Shown here: positions 46,304-56,746 of the stretch, one piece after another
How the letters are laid out: the number at the start of each line of letters is the position of its first letter
How positions within the stretch are numbered: the first letter of the stretch is position 1
From: Selenomonas sp. TAMA-11512
GTDB lineage: Bacteria > Bacillota > Negativicutes > Selenomonadales > Selenomonadaceae
Assembly: GCF_037076525.1 (NCBI RefSeq)
Contig: NZ_AP029018.1
Location: 1,178,001 to 1,242,000 of the forward strand
DNA: 64,000 nucleotides
Direction: 5' to 3'
Program-made: the position numbers and the translations under genes
Notes under the pieces: model-generated
Database searches by the model: none
What the model was told of the DNA's origin: nothing
The model's input: the letters and a program-made list of their open reading frames with translations, nothing else

Positions 46304-46601
46304 TTTTGGGGTTTACTTTCTCGTCATGACGGCTGTGACGCTTGCTATTCGTCTCTTGCCGTTGACACTCATACGACGGCCCATCAAGAACCGATTTTTG
46401 CGTTCTTTTCTCTACTATGTGCCATATGTGACACTGGCTGTGATGACGGTGCCCGCGATTGTGCAGGCGACGCAGATTCCGGAAGCCGGTGCGGCGGCGC
46501 TTTTTGCAGGCATTGTGCTGGCATGGTTTGGCGGCAGCCTCTTTCAAGTATCAGCAGCGTGCTGTATCATTGTACTTCTTTTGGAGTTTTTCCTTACGTG
46601 A
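46293..46601 (+). CDS. azlD: Branched-chain amino acid exporter, small subunit AzlD
   Basis: A 102-residue protein with four hydrophobic segments and the family motif RLLPLTLIRR, then FLYYVPYVTLAVMTVPAI. It overlaps the end of azlC by 11 bases. The start at 46293 (after GAGGATGG) is preferred; 46284 is an in-frame alternative. Confidence 0.88.
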   Translation: MEHDFGVYFLVMTAVTLAIRLLPLTLIRRPIKNRFLRSFLYYVPYVTLAVMTVPAIVQATQIPEAGAAALFAGIVLAWFGGSLFQVSAACCIIVLLLEFFLT

Positions 46602-46676
46602 TTCCGACGGGCAGGATTTTGGCATGCGTTAGGAGAATACTAAGCGTGGAAGAATGAAAAGAGAAGGGAAGTCATC

Positions 46677-47345
46677 ATGCAATATCGTGCCGTTATTTTC
46701 GATTTAGATGGAACGTTGATTGATTCATTAGAGGATCTTGCCGATAGTGTCAATCAGATGCTGAGAAACCATGGACTCCCGACGCATACATCCGATGCTG
46801 TACGTCTCATGATTGGCAACGGTACACAAAAACTCATAGAGAGAGCGCTTCCTAAGGAATACCTATCGGATGCCGACTTTGTTAAGGCTGCTGTCAAGGA
46901 ATACAAGGAAATATATCAGAATCACATCTTGGAGAAGACCCGATCTTATCCGGGGATTCTGGAGATGCTGCACGAGCTTTCACTGGAACATATTCCGATG
47001 GGGATATGCACCAATAAGCATGTGGAAGCGGCGGAGACGATTGTCAAAATTCTCTTTGAAGAAAAGCTCTTTCAGATTGTCCTCGGTGATTGTCCGGGAA
47101 AACCGAAAAAACCGGACCCTACGACGGTTTTGGAAATTGCATCCGTGTTGTCAGCAAGGCCGGAGGAGGTCGTGTATTTGGGCGACAGCGCGGTTGATAT
47201 GGAAACGGCGACGCGGGCCGGCTTTCTGCCTGTGGGGGTGCTTTGGGGGTTCCGTGACAAAGAGGAGCTTGTAGGTGCAGGTGCAAAGATTCTCTTGGAG
47301 CACCCGATGGATCTCTTTGATCAGGTCACTTTTGTTCGTGTGTAA
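46677..47345 (+). CDS. gph: Phosphoglycolate phosphatase-like HAD hydrolase
   Basis: A 222-residue HAD-family phosphatase: FDLDGTLIDS at the N-terminus (nucleophile and acid Asp), CTNKH (motif II), KPKKPDPT (motif III) and LGDSAVDMETA (motif IV). Gph removes phosphate from 2-phosphoglycolate formed in DNA repair; other sugar phosphates are possible. AGAAGGGAAG precedes the ATG. A strong terminator follows. Confidence 0.87.
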   Translation: MQYRAVIFDLDGTLIDSLEDLADSVNQMLRNHGLPTHTSDAVRLMIGNGTQKLIERALPKEYLSDADFVKAAVKEYKEIYQNHILEKTRSYPGILEMLHELSLEHIPMGICTNKHVEAAETIVKILFEEKLFQIVLGDCPGKPKKPDPTTVLEIASVLSARPEEVVYLGDSAVDMETATRAGFLPVGVLWGFRDKEELVGAGAKILLEHPMDLFDQVTFVRV

Positions 47346-47350
47346 TTCTT

Positions 47351-47376
47351 GCGCCATCTTTTGATGGTGCTTTTTT
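47351..47376 (+). terminator. Intrinsic terminator after gph
   Basis: GCGCCATC (47351-47358) and GATGGTGC (47363-47370) pair across TTTT with one G-T pair, followed by six T. Confidence 0.85.
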
Positions 47377-47410
47377 CGTTGTATTTGGCTGCATCTTTGG
47401 AGGTTGAAAA

Positions 47411-48172
47411 ATGCAGGATTTGCTGCGGGAGATGCATCAATGGATGCATGATTATATGCGCTCTTTTTACACGGATGATGAAGAGGTGCAAAAGGGGATT
47501 GTCTTGAAGGAGGAGCATACGGGATATGTTACTTCGATTTCGAAGGAGCTTGCCGGGCATCTGGGCCTTTCCTTGGAAGATCGGCAGCTCGCTGAAATCA
47601 TCGGACTCTTTCACGACGTGGGCCGCTTTCGGCAGTTTTCCGTCTATCGGACGTTTAACGATGCAAAATCGGAAGATCATGCAGCGCTGGGCTTGCAGGT
47701 CTTGGAGGAATTGCCCTTCCTGAAAGAGATGCCCAAGGCATCTGCGGATATTGTGCGATTTGCGATTCTATGGCACAACAAAAAGGAGATACAGGGCGCA
47801 AAGAGCAGACGACAGCTTTTTTTCGCGAAGCTCATACGGGATGCGGATAAGCTCGATATCTATCGCGTGCTTCGCCCATTTTTGACAGCGCCGACAGATG
47901 AGGGAATTAGTCGGGATTTTGTAACAAAGTTTCGAAACGGTGAACAGGTGGATTACACCAAAATTCGTACGCAGGAGGATCGAAAGTTGGTGCGTCTCAT
48001 GTGGGTGTACGACATCAACTTTGCATGGACATTGAAAAAAGTGGCAGAACGGGGCTATGTTGCGGATATTATCAAGGAACTGCCGAAGGATAAAGACGTA
48101 GAGGAAGGCGTCCGACGATTGCTCGCGTATGTCGAAAAAAAGTGTGCGCAGCCGGATGTTGCGGAACTATAA
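47411..48172 (+). CDS. HD-domain phosphohydrolase
   Basis: A 253-residue soluble HD-superfamily hydrolase: EEHTGYV (first His), GLFHDVGRF (HD dyad), LWHNKK, and RDADKLD near residue 145. Such proteins hydrolyse nucleotide or other phosphates; the substrate is unknown. GGAGG lies upstream of the ATG. Unlike the HD-GYP pair at 54-56 kb, its HD dyad is intact. Confidence 0.8.
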   Translation: MQDLLREMHQWMHDYMRSFYTDDEEVQKGIVLKEEHTGYVTSISKELAGHLGLSLEDRQLAEIIGLFHDVGRFRQFSVYRTFNDAKSEDHAALGLQVLEELPFLKEMPKASADIVRFAILWHNKKEIQGAKSRRQLFFAKLIRDADKLDIYRVLRPFLTAPTDEGISRDFVTKFRNGEQVDYTKIRTQEDRKLVRLMWVYDINFAWTLKKVAERGYVADIIKELPKDKDVEEGVRRLLAYVEKKCAQPDVAEL

Positions 48173-48245
48173 TCCGAAGGGCGAATATTCAAGGAGAAAT
48201 GCAGGATTTTCCTAATGCTTCAAGAATAGTAAACAGGATAAAAGA

Positions 48246-48268
48246 AGGCAGTAAAAGCTGCCTGTTTT
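48246..48268 (+). terminator. Hairpin between the HD hydrolase and glnS
   Basis: AGGCAG (48246-48251) and CTGCCT (48258-48263) pair across TAAAAG, followed by GTTTT. It is short and weak-looking. Confidence 0.55.
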
Positions 48269-48296
48269 GGGCTTGCAGGAAGGTAGGATTAAATCG

Positions 48297-49970
48297 ATGG
48301 ACGAAACCGTACGATCGGCTAATTTTATTCATAATATAATTGATGAGGATTTGCGTCAGGGCAAGTATGCAGAAGGGATTCATACACGGTTTCCGCCCGA
48401 GCCGAATGGCTATCTGCATGTGGGGCACGCGAAGTCTGTCTGCTTGAACTTTGGAACGGCCCTCAAATATGCCGGTCTTTGCAATCTGCGATTTGACGAC
48501 ACAAACCCGGTAAAGGAAGATACGGAATATGTGGACTCCATTGAAGAGGATGTCAAATGGCTTGGCTTTTCTTGGGATAAGCGCAAGTTTTATGCTTCGG
48601 ATTATTTTGAGCAGCTGTATGCTTATGCGGAAAAGCTCATCGAGAAAGGACTCGCCTACGTCGACGATCTGTCGGCAGAAGAGATCCGGACGTATCGGGG
48701 GACGCTCTATGAGGCCGGCAAGGAAAGCCCGTATAGGAACCGGTCAAAGGAAGAAAATATCGATCTCTTTCGTCGGATGCGCGCGGGTGAATTTGCCGAT
48801 GGCGAGAAGGTGCTGCGAGCGAAGATAGATATGGCATCGCCGAATCTCGTGATGCGTGATCCCGTCATCTATCGCATTGCGCACACATCGCATCATCGAA
48901 CGGGGGAGGCGTGGTGCATCTATCCCATGTATGACTTTGCACACCCTTTATCCGACGCGATTGAGAGGATTACACATTCGTTGTGTACGTTGGAATTTGA
49001 GGCGCATCGTCCGTTTTACGATTGGCTCTTGGATGTGTTGGAGTTCGATGCGAATACGCGGCCGAAGCAGATTGAGTTTGCACGACTGGAGCTTGCTAAT
49101 ACGATTACGAGCAAGCGAAAGCTTCGTCAGCTTGTCGAGGATAAGCTCGTTGCCGGTTGGGATGATCCTCGTATGCCGACGATATCCGGCATGCGTCGCC
49201 GGGGCTATACGCCGTACGCCGTGCGCGATTTTTGTGAGCGCATCGGCGTAGCGAAGGCTAACAGTCTTGTGGATCCTGCTATTCTTGAGCATTGTGTCCG
49301 AGAGGATTTGAATGAGCATGCGCCTCGAGTGATGGCTGTCCTGCGTCCGCTCAAAATCGTGCTGACGAATTATCCGGAAAATCGGACGGAGGAGCTGACG
49401 GCGGAGAATCACCCCACAGGAGGAGGACACCGTTATGTGCCGTTCTCTCGTGAGCTCTACATTGAGCAGGAAGATTTTGCGGAAGAACCGCCAAAGAAGT
49501 TCTTTCGCTTAAAGCCCGGCGGTGAGGTTCGCTTAAAGCACGCCTATATTATCAAGTGCGAAGAGGTCATCAAGGATGATGACGGGAACATTGTTGAACT
49601 GCGCTGCACCTATGATCCGGATTCGAAGTCCGGAGGTGCATCGGCCAATCGAAAAGTAAAGGGCACGCTTCACTGGGTGGCCGCGAAGACGGCGATTCGA
49701 GCCGAGGTGCGTCTCTATGACTCCTTAATTGTTGCCGATGAAGAGGGAAATGTGCCCGAAGATTTTCTGGAGGCATTGAATCCCGAATCCCTGGAAGTTC
49801 TTAAGGATGTTCGAGTAGAGCCCTCTTTGGAACGTACAGCAGAGGGATCCAGATATCAGTTTTTAAGACAGGGCTATTTTGTGGTTGATTCGGATACGAC
49901 GCCCGAGCAGTTGGTCTTTAACCGTATTGTCGGACTAAAAGACAGCTTTGCGAAGGTGAAGAAGGGATAA
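48297..49970 (+). CDS. glnS: Glutaminyl-tRNA synthetase
   Basis: Class I synthetase of 557 residues. [16 protein letters not shown] carries the HIGH-type motif and TSKRKL the KMSKS-type loop; the C-terminal beta-barrel anticodon domain ([20 protein letters not shown]) separates it from glutamyl enzymes. Many Firmicutes lack GlnRS and use GatCAB, so its presence is notable for a Negativicute. The ATG at 48297 has AGGTAGGA upstream; a TTG ten codons earlier falls in the hairpin. Confidence 0.95.
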   Translation: MDETVRSANFIHNIIDEDLRQGKYAEGIHTRFPPEPNGYLHVGHAKSVCLNFGTALKYAGLCNLRFDDTNPVKEDTEYVDSIEEDVKWLGFSWDKRKFYASDYFEQLYAYAEKLIEKGLAYVDDLSAEEIRTYRGTLYEAGKESPYRNRSKEENIDLFRRMRAGEFADGEKVLRAKIDMASPNLVMRDPVIYRIAHTSHHRTGEAWCIYPMYDFAHPLSDAIERITHSLCTLEFEAHRPFYDWLLDVLEFDANTRPKQIEFARLELANTITSKRKLRQLVEDKLVAGWDDPRMPTISGMRRRGYTPYAVRDFCERIGVAKANSLVDPAILEHCVREDLNEHAPRVMAVLRPLKIVLTNYPENRTEELTAENHPTGGGHRYVPFSRELYIEQEDFAEEPPKKFFRLKPGGEVRLKHAYIIKCEEVIKDDDGNIVELRCTYDPDSKSGGASANRKVKGTLHWVAAKTAIRAEVRLYDSLIVADEEGNVPEDFLEALNPESLEVLKDVRVEPSLERTAEGSRYQFLRQGYFVVDSDTTPEQLVFNRIVGLKDSFAKVKKG

Positions 49971-49974
49971 ATAC

Positions 49975-50271
49975 ATGAAAAAGATTCCCAGAAACCTGGA
50001 TGATAAGGAAATGCTGAAGGGATATAAAGAAGAGGAAAGCGTAACGGATATATTTTTACGCAAGGAAGTGAGGGAGAAGGAAGAGCGTACAGCTGCCATA
50101 GCAGAGCAGGAGGAGGGGCTCTCCATGGCGGGATTGACGCCGCCGCTCATAGAAAAGCTGTCGAAAGAACTTTTACAATTGCGCTTGGAGCTGTTTGCTG
50201 CAGGAACGAAAAACTGCAACAAATGGAAGATCAGGCGTAATGGTCATGCCGTAGAAATCATTGCTGAATAA
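49975..50271 (+). CDS. Hypothetical protein, 98 residues
   Basis: A small, highly charged, Glu/Lys-rich protein (KEEESVTDIFLRKEVREKEERTAAIAEQEEG) with a predicted helical middle and a C-terminal KLSKELLQLRLELFAAGTKNCNKWKIRRNG segment. No membrane segment or known domain. It starts 5 bp after glnS with a weak ribosome site (AAGGGA) and ends 23 bp before the permease gene, so it is probably in the same unit. Function unknown. Confidence 0.6.
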   Translation: MKKIPRNLDDKEMLKGYKEEESVTDIFLRKEVREKEERTAAIAEQEEGLSMAGLTPPLIEKLSKELLQLRLELFAAGTKNCNKWKIRRNGHAVEIIAE

Positions 50272-50294
50272 CCGAATTAAGGGAGACAGTAGAT

Positions 50295-51581
50295 ATGGAA
50301 ACGGGTACTCTGATTGCCATCGCGATTTTTGTAGCATCCTATGCGCTGATTATCTCCGAGAAGGTACATCGTACGATTGTCGGTATATGCGGCGCCATGC
50401 TGATGATCCTCTTTGGAATCATATCACAGGAGACGGCGATACATCACATTGACTTCAATACGTTGGGGCTCTTGATGGGCATGATGATTGTTGTCAATAT
50501 TACGAGCGAGACGGGTTTATTCAACTTTCTTGCTATCTGGGCAGCCAAAAAAGTAAAGGCTCGTCCCATTGCGCTGCTGATTGCGCTTTCCGCTTTAACC
50601 GCTGCGTGTTCGGCGCTCTTGGATAACGTTACGACCGTTCTTTTGACCGTGCCTATTACGTTCAGTATTACGAAACAGCTTGAGGTGGATGTCAAGCCCT
50701 TTTTGATTGCGCAAATTCTCGCGTCAAATATCGGAGGAACGGCGACGCTGATCGGAGATCCTCCGAATATTATGATTGGCAGCGCTGTTGGCCTGCAGTT
50801 CATGGACTTTGTAATGAATCTGACGGGGATTGCCGTCATTATCTTCTTTGTCACGGTTTTTATGCTTGTACTTATCTATGGAAAAAATCTTCATACGACT
50901 GACGCATTGCGTGAGAAAATCATGCAGCTTGATGAGAGAAAGCAGATTTCCGATCCGCGGCTTTTGAAGAAGTGCCTATTTACACTGGCTGTTACGATTA
51001 CGCTCTTTGTCTTCCACGGTGCGCTTGGACTCGAGTCCGCAACGGCCGCCCTGACAGGCGCCGGCCTTTTGCTCCTGATCAGCTTCACAACGAAAGAGGA
51101 AAAGATTGCAAAAGCACTCTCAAAAATCGAATGGCTGGCGATTTTCTTTTTTGCAGGTCTCTTTATACTCGTTGGAGCACTTGTGGAGACCGGCGTTATC
51201 AAGATGCTTGCAGAGGAAGCGATTGCGATTACGAAGGGCGATGTAGTATCGACTTCGATGCTCATCATTTGGATGAGCGCGATTGCTTCCGCTTTTATTG
51301 ACAACATCCCGTTTGTGGCGACCTTGATACCGCTGATTCAGAACATGGGGCGGATGGGCATGACAAACCTCGAGCCGATTTGGTGGTCACTTGCCTTGGG
51401 CGCTTGCCTTGGCGGCAATGGCACATTGATCGGAGCAAGTGCCAATGTCGTCGTTGCATCCATGGCAGCACAGCGCGGGCAGCAGATTTCCTTTATCGGC
51501 TTTATGAAGATTGCGTTTCCCATGATGCTTTTGTCGATTGTCATAGCAAGTGTATATGTGTATTTAAGATATTTGATATAG
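50295..51581 (+). CDS. ArsB/NhaD-type permease (ion transporter superfamily)
   Basis: A 428-residue membrane protein with about 11-12 segments. [32 protein letters not shown] and the second repeat [30 protein letters not shown] mark the ArsB/NhaD family. Candidates are Na+/H+ antiport, arsenite export or an organic-anion role; no arsenic genes are near. It lies directly before leuS with a 10-bp gap. Confidence 0.82.
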   Translation: METGTLIAIAIFVASYALIISEKVHRTIVGICGAMLMILFGIISQETAIHHIDFNTLGLLMGMMIVVNITSETGLFNFLAIWAAKKVKARPIALLIALSALTAACSALLDNVTTVLLTVPITFSITKQLEVDVKPFLIAQILASNIGGTATLIGDPPNIMIGSAVGLQFMDFVMNLTGIAVIIFFVTVFMLVLIYGKNLHTTDALREKIMQLDERKQISDPRLLKKCLFTLAVTITLFVFHGALGLESATAALTGAGLLLLISFTTKEEKIAKALSKIEWLAIFFFAGLFILVGALVETGVIKMLAEEAIAITKGDVVSTSMLIIWMSAIASAFIDNIPFVATLIPLIQNMGRMGMTNLEPIWWSLALGACLGGNGTLIGASANVVVASMAAQRGQQISFIGFMKIAFPMMLLSIVIASVYVYLRYLI

Positions 51582-51591
51582 GAGAATGCTA

Positions 51592-54075
51592 ATGAGTAAA
51601 TATGCACCGCAGAGCCTGGAAGCAAAGTGGCGAAAAAAATGGCAGGCGGAATCCGCCGGCCGCATGGAATCGGACTGCGATCGTCCTGAATACTATGTGC
51701 TCGAGATGTTTCCCTATCCATCGGGCAATCTCCATATGGGACATGTCCGCAATTATGCCATCGGGGATGTCATAGCGCGTCATCGCCGCATGGAAGGCTA
51801 TCATGTACTGCACCCGATGGGGTTTGATGCTTTCGGCATGCCCGCGGAAAATGCGGCGATACAGCATGGTGTAAAGCCTTCGGACTGGACATATTCCAAT
51901 ATTGAAAATATGAAGCGTCAGCAGAGCGAGCTTGGGCTCACCTACGATTGGTCGCGCGAAGTTGTCACTTGCCGCCCCGACTATTACCGCTGGACGCAGT
52001 GGCTCTTTCAGCTCTTTTACAAGCGCGGCCTTGCCTATAAAAAGGAGGCGTCAGTCAACTGGTGCGATACGTGCGGAACGGTTTTGGCCAATGAACAGGT
52101 CGTTGACGGAGAGTGTTGGCGCTGCGGACATATGGTGCAGAAAAAGAACCTCTCGCAGTGGTTCCTTAAGATTACCGAATACGCGGACACGCTTCTGGCT
52201 GATCTTGATAAGCTCGGAGGCTGGCCGGAGCGTGTCAAGACGATGCAGGAGAACTGGATCGGCCGTTCCGAAGGCTTGGAGTTCACGCTGGATGTTCCAA
52301 GTCTGCAGGAAAAGCTCCCGGTCTATACGACGCGTGCGGATACGGCGTTTGGTATCACCTTTGTAGCGCTCGCTGCGGAGCATCCGCTCCTCGAAAAAAT
52401 TCTTCAAGACAATCCGAAGGCAGAGGAGATTCGTGCCTTTGTTGAAAAAGTCAAGAACCAATCCGAGCTGGAGCGCACATCCGGCGAATCGGAGAAAGAA
52501 GGTATCTTCTCCGGCGTTTACGCGATAAACCCGTTTAACGGCAAGCAGGTAGAGCTTTGGATTACGAACTATGTTCTGGCCGAATACGGCACGGGTGCCG
52601 TCATGGGCGTGCCGTCTGAAGATCAACGTGACTGGATGTTCGCGAAAAAGTATAACCTTCCCATTATCCTGACGATACAGCCCGTCGATGGAACAGCGCT
52701 GAAGCTTGAGGAAATGACGGAAGCATATGTCGAGAAGAGCGGTACGCTCATCAACTCGGGCAAGTTCGACGGTATGGAGATGCACGAGGCGATTTCTGCT
52801 ATCATTGATGAAGCTGAGGCATGCGGCTTTGGCAAGCGAACCGTCAATTATCGCCTGCGCGATTGGCTCATATCGCGTCAGCGCTATTGGGGGGCGCCGA
52901 TTCCGGTCATTTACTGCGACACATGCGGAGAACAGCTTGTCCCGGAAGAAGATCTTCCTGTGCTCTTGCCGGAGGATGTCAAGTTTGAACAGGGGGCCGT
53001 ATCGCCTCTTGCACAGAGCGAGGAATTCCTCCATTGCACCTGCCCGAAGTGTGGAAAACCTGCACGCCGTGAGACGGATACGATGGATACCTTCCTCTGC
53101 TCGTCGTGGTACTATTTGCGCTATGCGGATCCGAAGAATACGAAGCTTCCTTTTGCCAGGGATAAGGTCAACTATTGGGCGCCGGTCGATCAGTATATTG
53201 GAGGCATTGAGCATGCGATTCTGCATCTGCTCTACTCCAGGTTCTTTACGAAGGTTTTGCGTGATGCGGGGCTCTTAGACTTTGATGAGCCGTTTACAAA
53301 TCTTCTGACACAGGGCATGGTCCTAAAGGACGGCTCCAAGATGTCGAAGTCCAAGGGCAACGTCGTGTCTCCTGAGGAGATCATCGCCAAGTACGGTGCG
53401 GATACGGCGCGACTCTTTATCCTCTTTGCGGCTCCTGTTGACCGTGATTTGGACTGGAGCGATCAGGGCGTTGAGGGTGCGTATCGCTTCCTGAATCGAG
53501 TTTGGCGCATCGTAGATACGTTTGCAGATACGGTAAAAACTGCAAAAGCAACGTATGATACAGCTGCCCTCACCGATGAGGGGAAAGAGCTTCGCCGCAT
53601 CCTGCATGCAACAATCAAAAAGGTGACGGACGATATTGGCGGTCGTTTCATGTTTAATACGGCAATCAGTTCGATTATGGAGCTTGTCAATGCATTCTAT
53701 GCGTTCCAGGATACGAAGGATCCTGCTCCTGAGCTGCTGAAGGAAGTCGTCGAGGATCTCTTAAAGCTTCTTGCACCATTTGCTCCGCATATCACGGAGG
53801 AGCTGTGGGAGATGATAGGACACACATCGAGTATTCATGCGGAGAAGTGGCCTGTTTGCGATGCAGCTGCGATTGTTCAGGACGAAGTGGAGATTGTGCT
53901 TCAAATTAACGGCAAGGTGCGTGAGAGACTCGTCATTCCGAACGGTTTGGATCGTACGACAATGGAGAAGATGGCTTTTTCAAATGAGAAGGTAAAGACA
54001 TTGATCGAGGGTAAAACCGTGGTCAAAGTGATCGCCGTACCCAACAAGTTGGTCAACATTGTTGTTAAAGGGTGA
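51592..54075 (+). CDS. leuS: Leucyl-tRNA synthetase
   Basis: Class I synthetase of 827 residues with an editing domain. HMGH in [15 protein letters not shown] and KMSKS in [14 protein letters not shown] frame the catalytic core, and a Cys pair ([15 protein letters not shown]) binds zinc. The C-terminal anticodon domain ends [15 protein letters not shown]. The start at 51592 follows AGGAGAA; an ATG six bases upstream is less well placed. No T-box leader; it is directly behind the permease gene. Confidence 0.97.
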   Translation: MSKYAPQSLEAKWRKKWQAESAGRMESDCDRPEYYVLEMFPYPSGNLHMGHVRNYAIGDVIARHRRMEGYHVLHPMGFDAFGMPAENAAIQHGVKPSDWTYSNIENMKRQQSELGLTYDWSREVVTCRPDYYRWTQWLFQLFYKRGLAYKKEASVNWCDTCGTVLANEQVVDGECWRCGHMVQKKNLSQWFLKITEYADTLLADLDKLGGWPERVKTMQENWIGRSEGLEFTLDVPSLQEKLPVYTTRADTAFGITFVALAAEHPLLEKILQDNPKAEEIRAFVEKVKNQSELERTSGESEKEGIFSGVYAINPFNGKQVELWITNYVLAEYGTGAVMGVPSEDQRDWMFAKKYNLPIILTIQPVDGTALKLEEMTEAYVEKSGTLINSGKFDGMEMHEAISAIIDEAEACGFGKRTVNYRLRDWLISRQRYWGAPIPVIYCDTCGEQLVPEEDLPVLLPEDVKFEQGAVSPLAQSEEFLHCTCPKCGKPARRETDTMDTFLCSSWYYLRYADPKNTKLPFARDKVNYWAPVDQYIGGIEHAILHLLYSRFFTKVLRDAGLLDFDEPFTNLLTQGMVLKDGSKMSKSKGNVVSPEEIIAKYGADTARLFILFAAPVDRDLDWSDQGVEGAYRFLNRVWRIVDTFADTVKTAKATYDTAALTDEGKELRRILHATIKKVTDDIGGRFMFNTAISSIMELVNAFYAFQDTKDPAPELLKEVVEDLLKLLAPFAPHITEELWEMIGHTSSIHAEKWPVCDAAAIVQDEVEIVLQINGKVRERLVIPNGLDRTTMEKMAFSNEKVKTLIEGKTVVKVIAVPNKLVNIVVKG

Positions 54076-54247
54076 TTGGTTCGAAAATAATTTGGGAAAA
54101 AAATCTTAGATTTTTATATTTTTCAGCAGGAATCTGCGACTATATGTCTAATTTACTATATAGATGCTTGTAGTAGGCATTTCGTATAATGGTTGTAGGC
54201 TGTTTTGTAGAGATGCATTAAATAGGTGATATAGAGAGGATACACAG

Positions 54248-55387
54248 ATGTTAAAACGGACATATTTGACGGAGTTAAAAGCGGGCATGGTGTTGGGACG
54301 TCCGATTTATAATGAGGATCTGACTGTTCTTTTTGAACAGGGAACCGTATTGACCGAGGAGCAAATTGTACAGATTTCCTGTATGGATTTACCTGCCGTT
54401 ACGATTTTGCTGCCGGATCCTATACAATCGGAGCAGTTGTCGCCACCAAAGCCTGTTCTTCAAAAGTCAACTTTAATAGAGGTCGGTTTTTTGAAGAATT
54501 ATCAGGACAGTTTTTTTCTTCTGCGCGATTTGTATGAACATGCAAGAGAAAATCGAAAAATCGATGTTTCAATTGCAGAACAAGTCGTTGCTTCCATATC
54601 TCCACTGATTAAAACGGCTGCGAAGGCAATTGCGCAAATTCACAGTATGTCCATGGATGGTGATTATCGGCTGCATCATACGCTGCATGTCGCTATTTTA
54701 GCAGGACTGATGGGGAAATGGCTTCGGATGAAAAAACCTCGCAGACGGAGACTGCTGCTCGCGGCTATCTTTATGGATATTGGGAACCAGCGGCTGTCAC
54801 CGGCACTCTTTGCAAAGAAAGGTGTGATGAGCAACGAGGAGCGTAATCTCATGCGGCGTCATGTGCAGTTTGGCTATGAGATGGTTATGGCCTCCCCGTT
54901 CGGACAGGAACCGGAGATTGCTGACGCGGTTTTGCAGAGCCATGAACGCAATGACCGTTCCGGCTACCCCAAAGGGTTAAAAGGTGAGCAGATCTGTGAT
55001 TTTGCAAAAATCCTTGCAATACTTGACATTTATGATGCGATGGGATCAAATCATTCGCATATCAAAAAACATTCTCCATACGAAATATTTAATATGCTTT
55101 ATATGAATATACAGGGCGGACAGATTGACATGAACTTCGGGGTTCCGTTTATTCGACATGTCAGTCAGTCTTTGCATGAAACATGGGTAATGCTTTCCAG
55201 CGGTGAAAAAGCCAAAATCGTCTATATTGACGAAACACGAGTGCTATCTCTTCCCGTTGTGCAGACTGCCGGCGGTGAGTTTTTGGATCTGAATCGGCAA
55301 AGCAATATAAAGGTTGAACACCTGCTTACGAATAAGGATTTGGATCAGGATGATGACGGCGAAGAAAGCGTTGGATTTGGATTATAA
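54248..55387 (+). CDS. HD-GYP-type signalling protein with degenerate HD motif (copy 1)
   Basis: A 379-residue protein with an N-terminal domain (TYLTELKAGMVLGRPIYNEDLTVL, about 1-60) and an HD-GYP-like C-terminal domain. The usual HDIGK is MDIGN (FMDIGNQRLSP), so the His of the HD dyad is Met. It keeps the HHTLHVA His, the HVQFGYE His, QSHERND..GYP and LDIYDAM. Cyclic-di-GMP phosphodiesterase activity is therefore doubtful; a binding role is possible. AGAGGATA precedes the ATG. A second paralogue follows 34 bp downstream. Confidence 0.85.
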   Translation: MLKRTYLTELKAGMVLGRPIYNEDLTVLFEQGTVLTEEQIVQISCMDLPAVTILLPDPIQSEQLSPPKPVLQKSTLIEVGFLKNYQDSFFLLRDLYEHARENRKIDVSIAEQVVASISPLIKTAAKAIAQIHSMSMDGDYRLHHTLHVAILAGLMGKWLRMKKPRRRRLLLAAIFMDIGNQRLSPALFAKKGVMSNEERNLMRRHVQFGYEMVMASPFGQEPEIADAVLQSHERNDRSGYPKGLKGEQICDFAKILAILDIYDAMGSNHSHIKKHSPYEIFNMLYMNIQGGQIDMNFGVPFIRHVSQSLHETWVMLSSGEKAKIVYIDETRVLSLPVVQTAGGEFLDLNRQSNIKVEHLLTNKDLDQDDDGEESVGFGL

Positions 55388-55421
55388 TTTGTGGAGAATG
55401 TAAAGCGGGGAAGAGGTAGTC

Positions 55422-56579
55422 ATGTTGAAGAGAACGCCTGTAGGGGACCTGCTGGAAGGGATGGTGCTGGGCCGTCCGATATACAAGGAGGATATGTCGA
55501 CGCTTCTGAGTGATGGAACCGCATTGACATCAGATCACATAGATGCGATTCGTGCGATCGGTATGCCGGCTGTATATGTTATCGTGGAGGATGATGTCGA
55601 TACTGCTTCTGTTTCAGACGAAGCGGCAAAGCATCCTGCGGGTGAGGCAAATGTTGCCCATACGGCATCGATCGACTATGATGCCAAGGCGATTCCGGAG
55701 AAGACGCAAATCTTGGATCAAGGATTTGTCAAGGAGTATAACGACTGTCTTGATAAACTTGAGATTGTCTATGAACAGGCCAAGTCCGGTCTTATTGATC
55801 CGGTTATGGCCGAGCAGCTGGCTTCTGCTGTTATGCGGCTTTCCAAAGGAGCGAAAGCCGTTTCACATATACATAACCTCGAAGTAAAAGGTGACTATAT
55901 TTTGCATCATAGTCTGCATGTCGCTATTCTTGCAGGATTGATGGGGAAATGGCTGCGCATGTCAAAACGCCGGCAGCGAGAGTTCATTATCGCCGCGCTT
56001 TTTATGGACCTTGGGAATATTCGATTATCGCCAACGCTTTTGAATAAATCGGGTCGACTCACGCCGGAGGAGCGAAAACTCATGCAGCGGCATGTTGAAT
56101 TGGGATATGAGATTGTAAGGGCTTCTGCTCTCGGAGAGAATGAAGATATTGCCAATGCTGTTTTACAGCATCATGAGAGAAATGACGGGACAGGCTATCC
56201 GAACGGTATTTCTAAAGAGCAGATTTCAGAATTTGCCCGTATTCTTGCGCTGTTGGATATGTATGATGCCATGGGCTCGAATCGAGTATACGCAAATAAG
56301 AAATCTCCCTTTGAAGTTTTTGATATTATGTCGAATGATATTACAAACGGCAAACTGGATACCGATTTCGGCTTCCAATTCATTCGTCGGGTGTGTCACT
56401 CTCTTCATGGCAACTGGGTGCAGCTGTCGAATGGAGAAAAGGCGAAGATCGTCTATATGGATGAATCGCGTCTATTCTCACTGCCTGTTGTTCAGACGAT
56501 GGAAGGAGAGTTCATCGATTTGAATCGTCAAGCGGATATAAAGATAAACCATCTCTTGACGAGTACGGAATTGGGATAA
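55422..56579 (+). CDS. HD-GYP-type signalling protein with degenerate HD motif (copy 2)
   Basis: A 385-residue tandem paralogue of the preceding gene with the same N-terminal (GMVLGRPIYKEDM) and HD-GYP layout. The HD dyad is again altered (FMDLGNIRLSP), while HHSLHVA, HVELGYE, QHHERNDGTGYP and LDMYDAMGSN are retained. The HHE and GYP parts are closer to consensus than in copy 1. The pair came from a tandem duplication. GAGG precedes the ATG. Confidence 0.85.
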   Translation: MLKRTPVGDLLEGMVLGRPIYKEDMSTLLSDGTALTSDHIDAIRAIGMPAVYVIVEDDVDTASVSDEAAKHPAGEANVAHTASIDYDAKAIPEKTQILDQGFVKEYNDCLDKLEIVYEQAKSGLIDPVMAEQLASAVMRLSKGAKAVSHIHNLEVKGDYILHHSLHVAILAGLMGKWLRMSKRRQREFIIAALFMDLGNIRLSPTLLNKSGRLTPEERKLMQRHVELGYEIVRASALGENEDIANAVLQHHERNDGTGYPNGISKEQISEFARILALLDMYDAMGSNRVYANKKSPFEVFDIMSNDITNGKLDTDFGFQFIRRVCHSLHGNWVQLSNGEKAKIVYMDESRLFSLPVVQTMEGEFIDLNRQADIKINHLLTSTELG

Positions 56580-56634
56580 ATGATAGATGGAGTCGTTACG
56601 CAGATGTTTTTGCGTTCGGCTCTATTTTTTAGAT

Positions 56635-56677
56635 AAAAGTCAAAAAGTCAAAAATACTATTTGACTTTTTGACTTTT
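56635..56677 (+). promoter_or_regulatory. 43-bp palindromic operator over the clpB promoter
   Basis: A perfect 18-bp inverted repeat (56635-56652 and 56660-56677, 7-bp spacer), each arm made of two AAGTCAAA units in direct repeat with an 8-bp period. It resembles doubled CtsR-type half sites (RGTCAAA), but with a different spacing from the usual CtsR box. The right arm overlaps the -35 box of the promoter. Confidence 0.85.
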
Positions 56678-56688
56678 ATGCGTATAAT
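56661..56688 (+). promoter_or_regulatory. clpB promoter
   Basis: TTGACT (56661-56666) and a perfect TATAAT (56683-56688) with a 16-base spacer, overlapped by the palindrome. Confidence 0.8.
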
Positions 56689-56746
56689 AGAAATTGTAAG
56701 AACAAAACACGCAGAAAATATTCTGCTGTACATGGAGGATAAGAAC

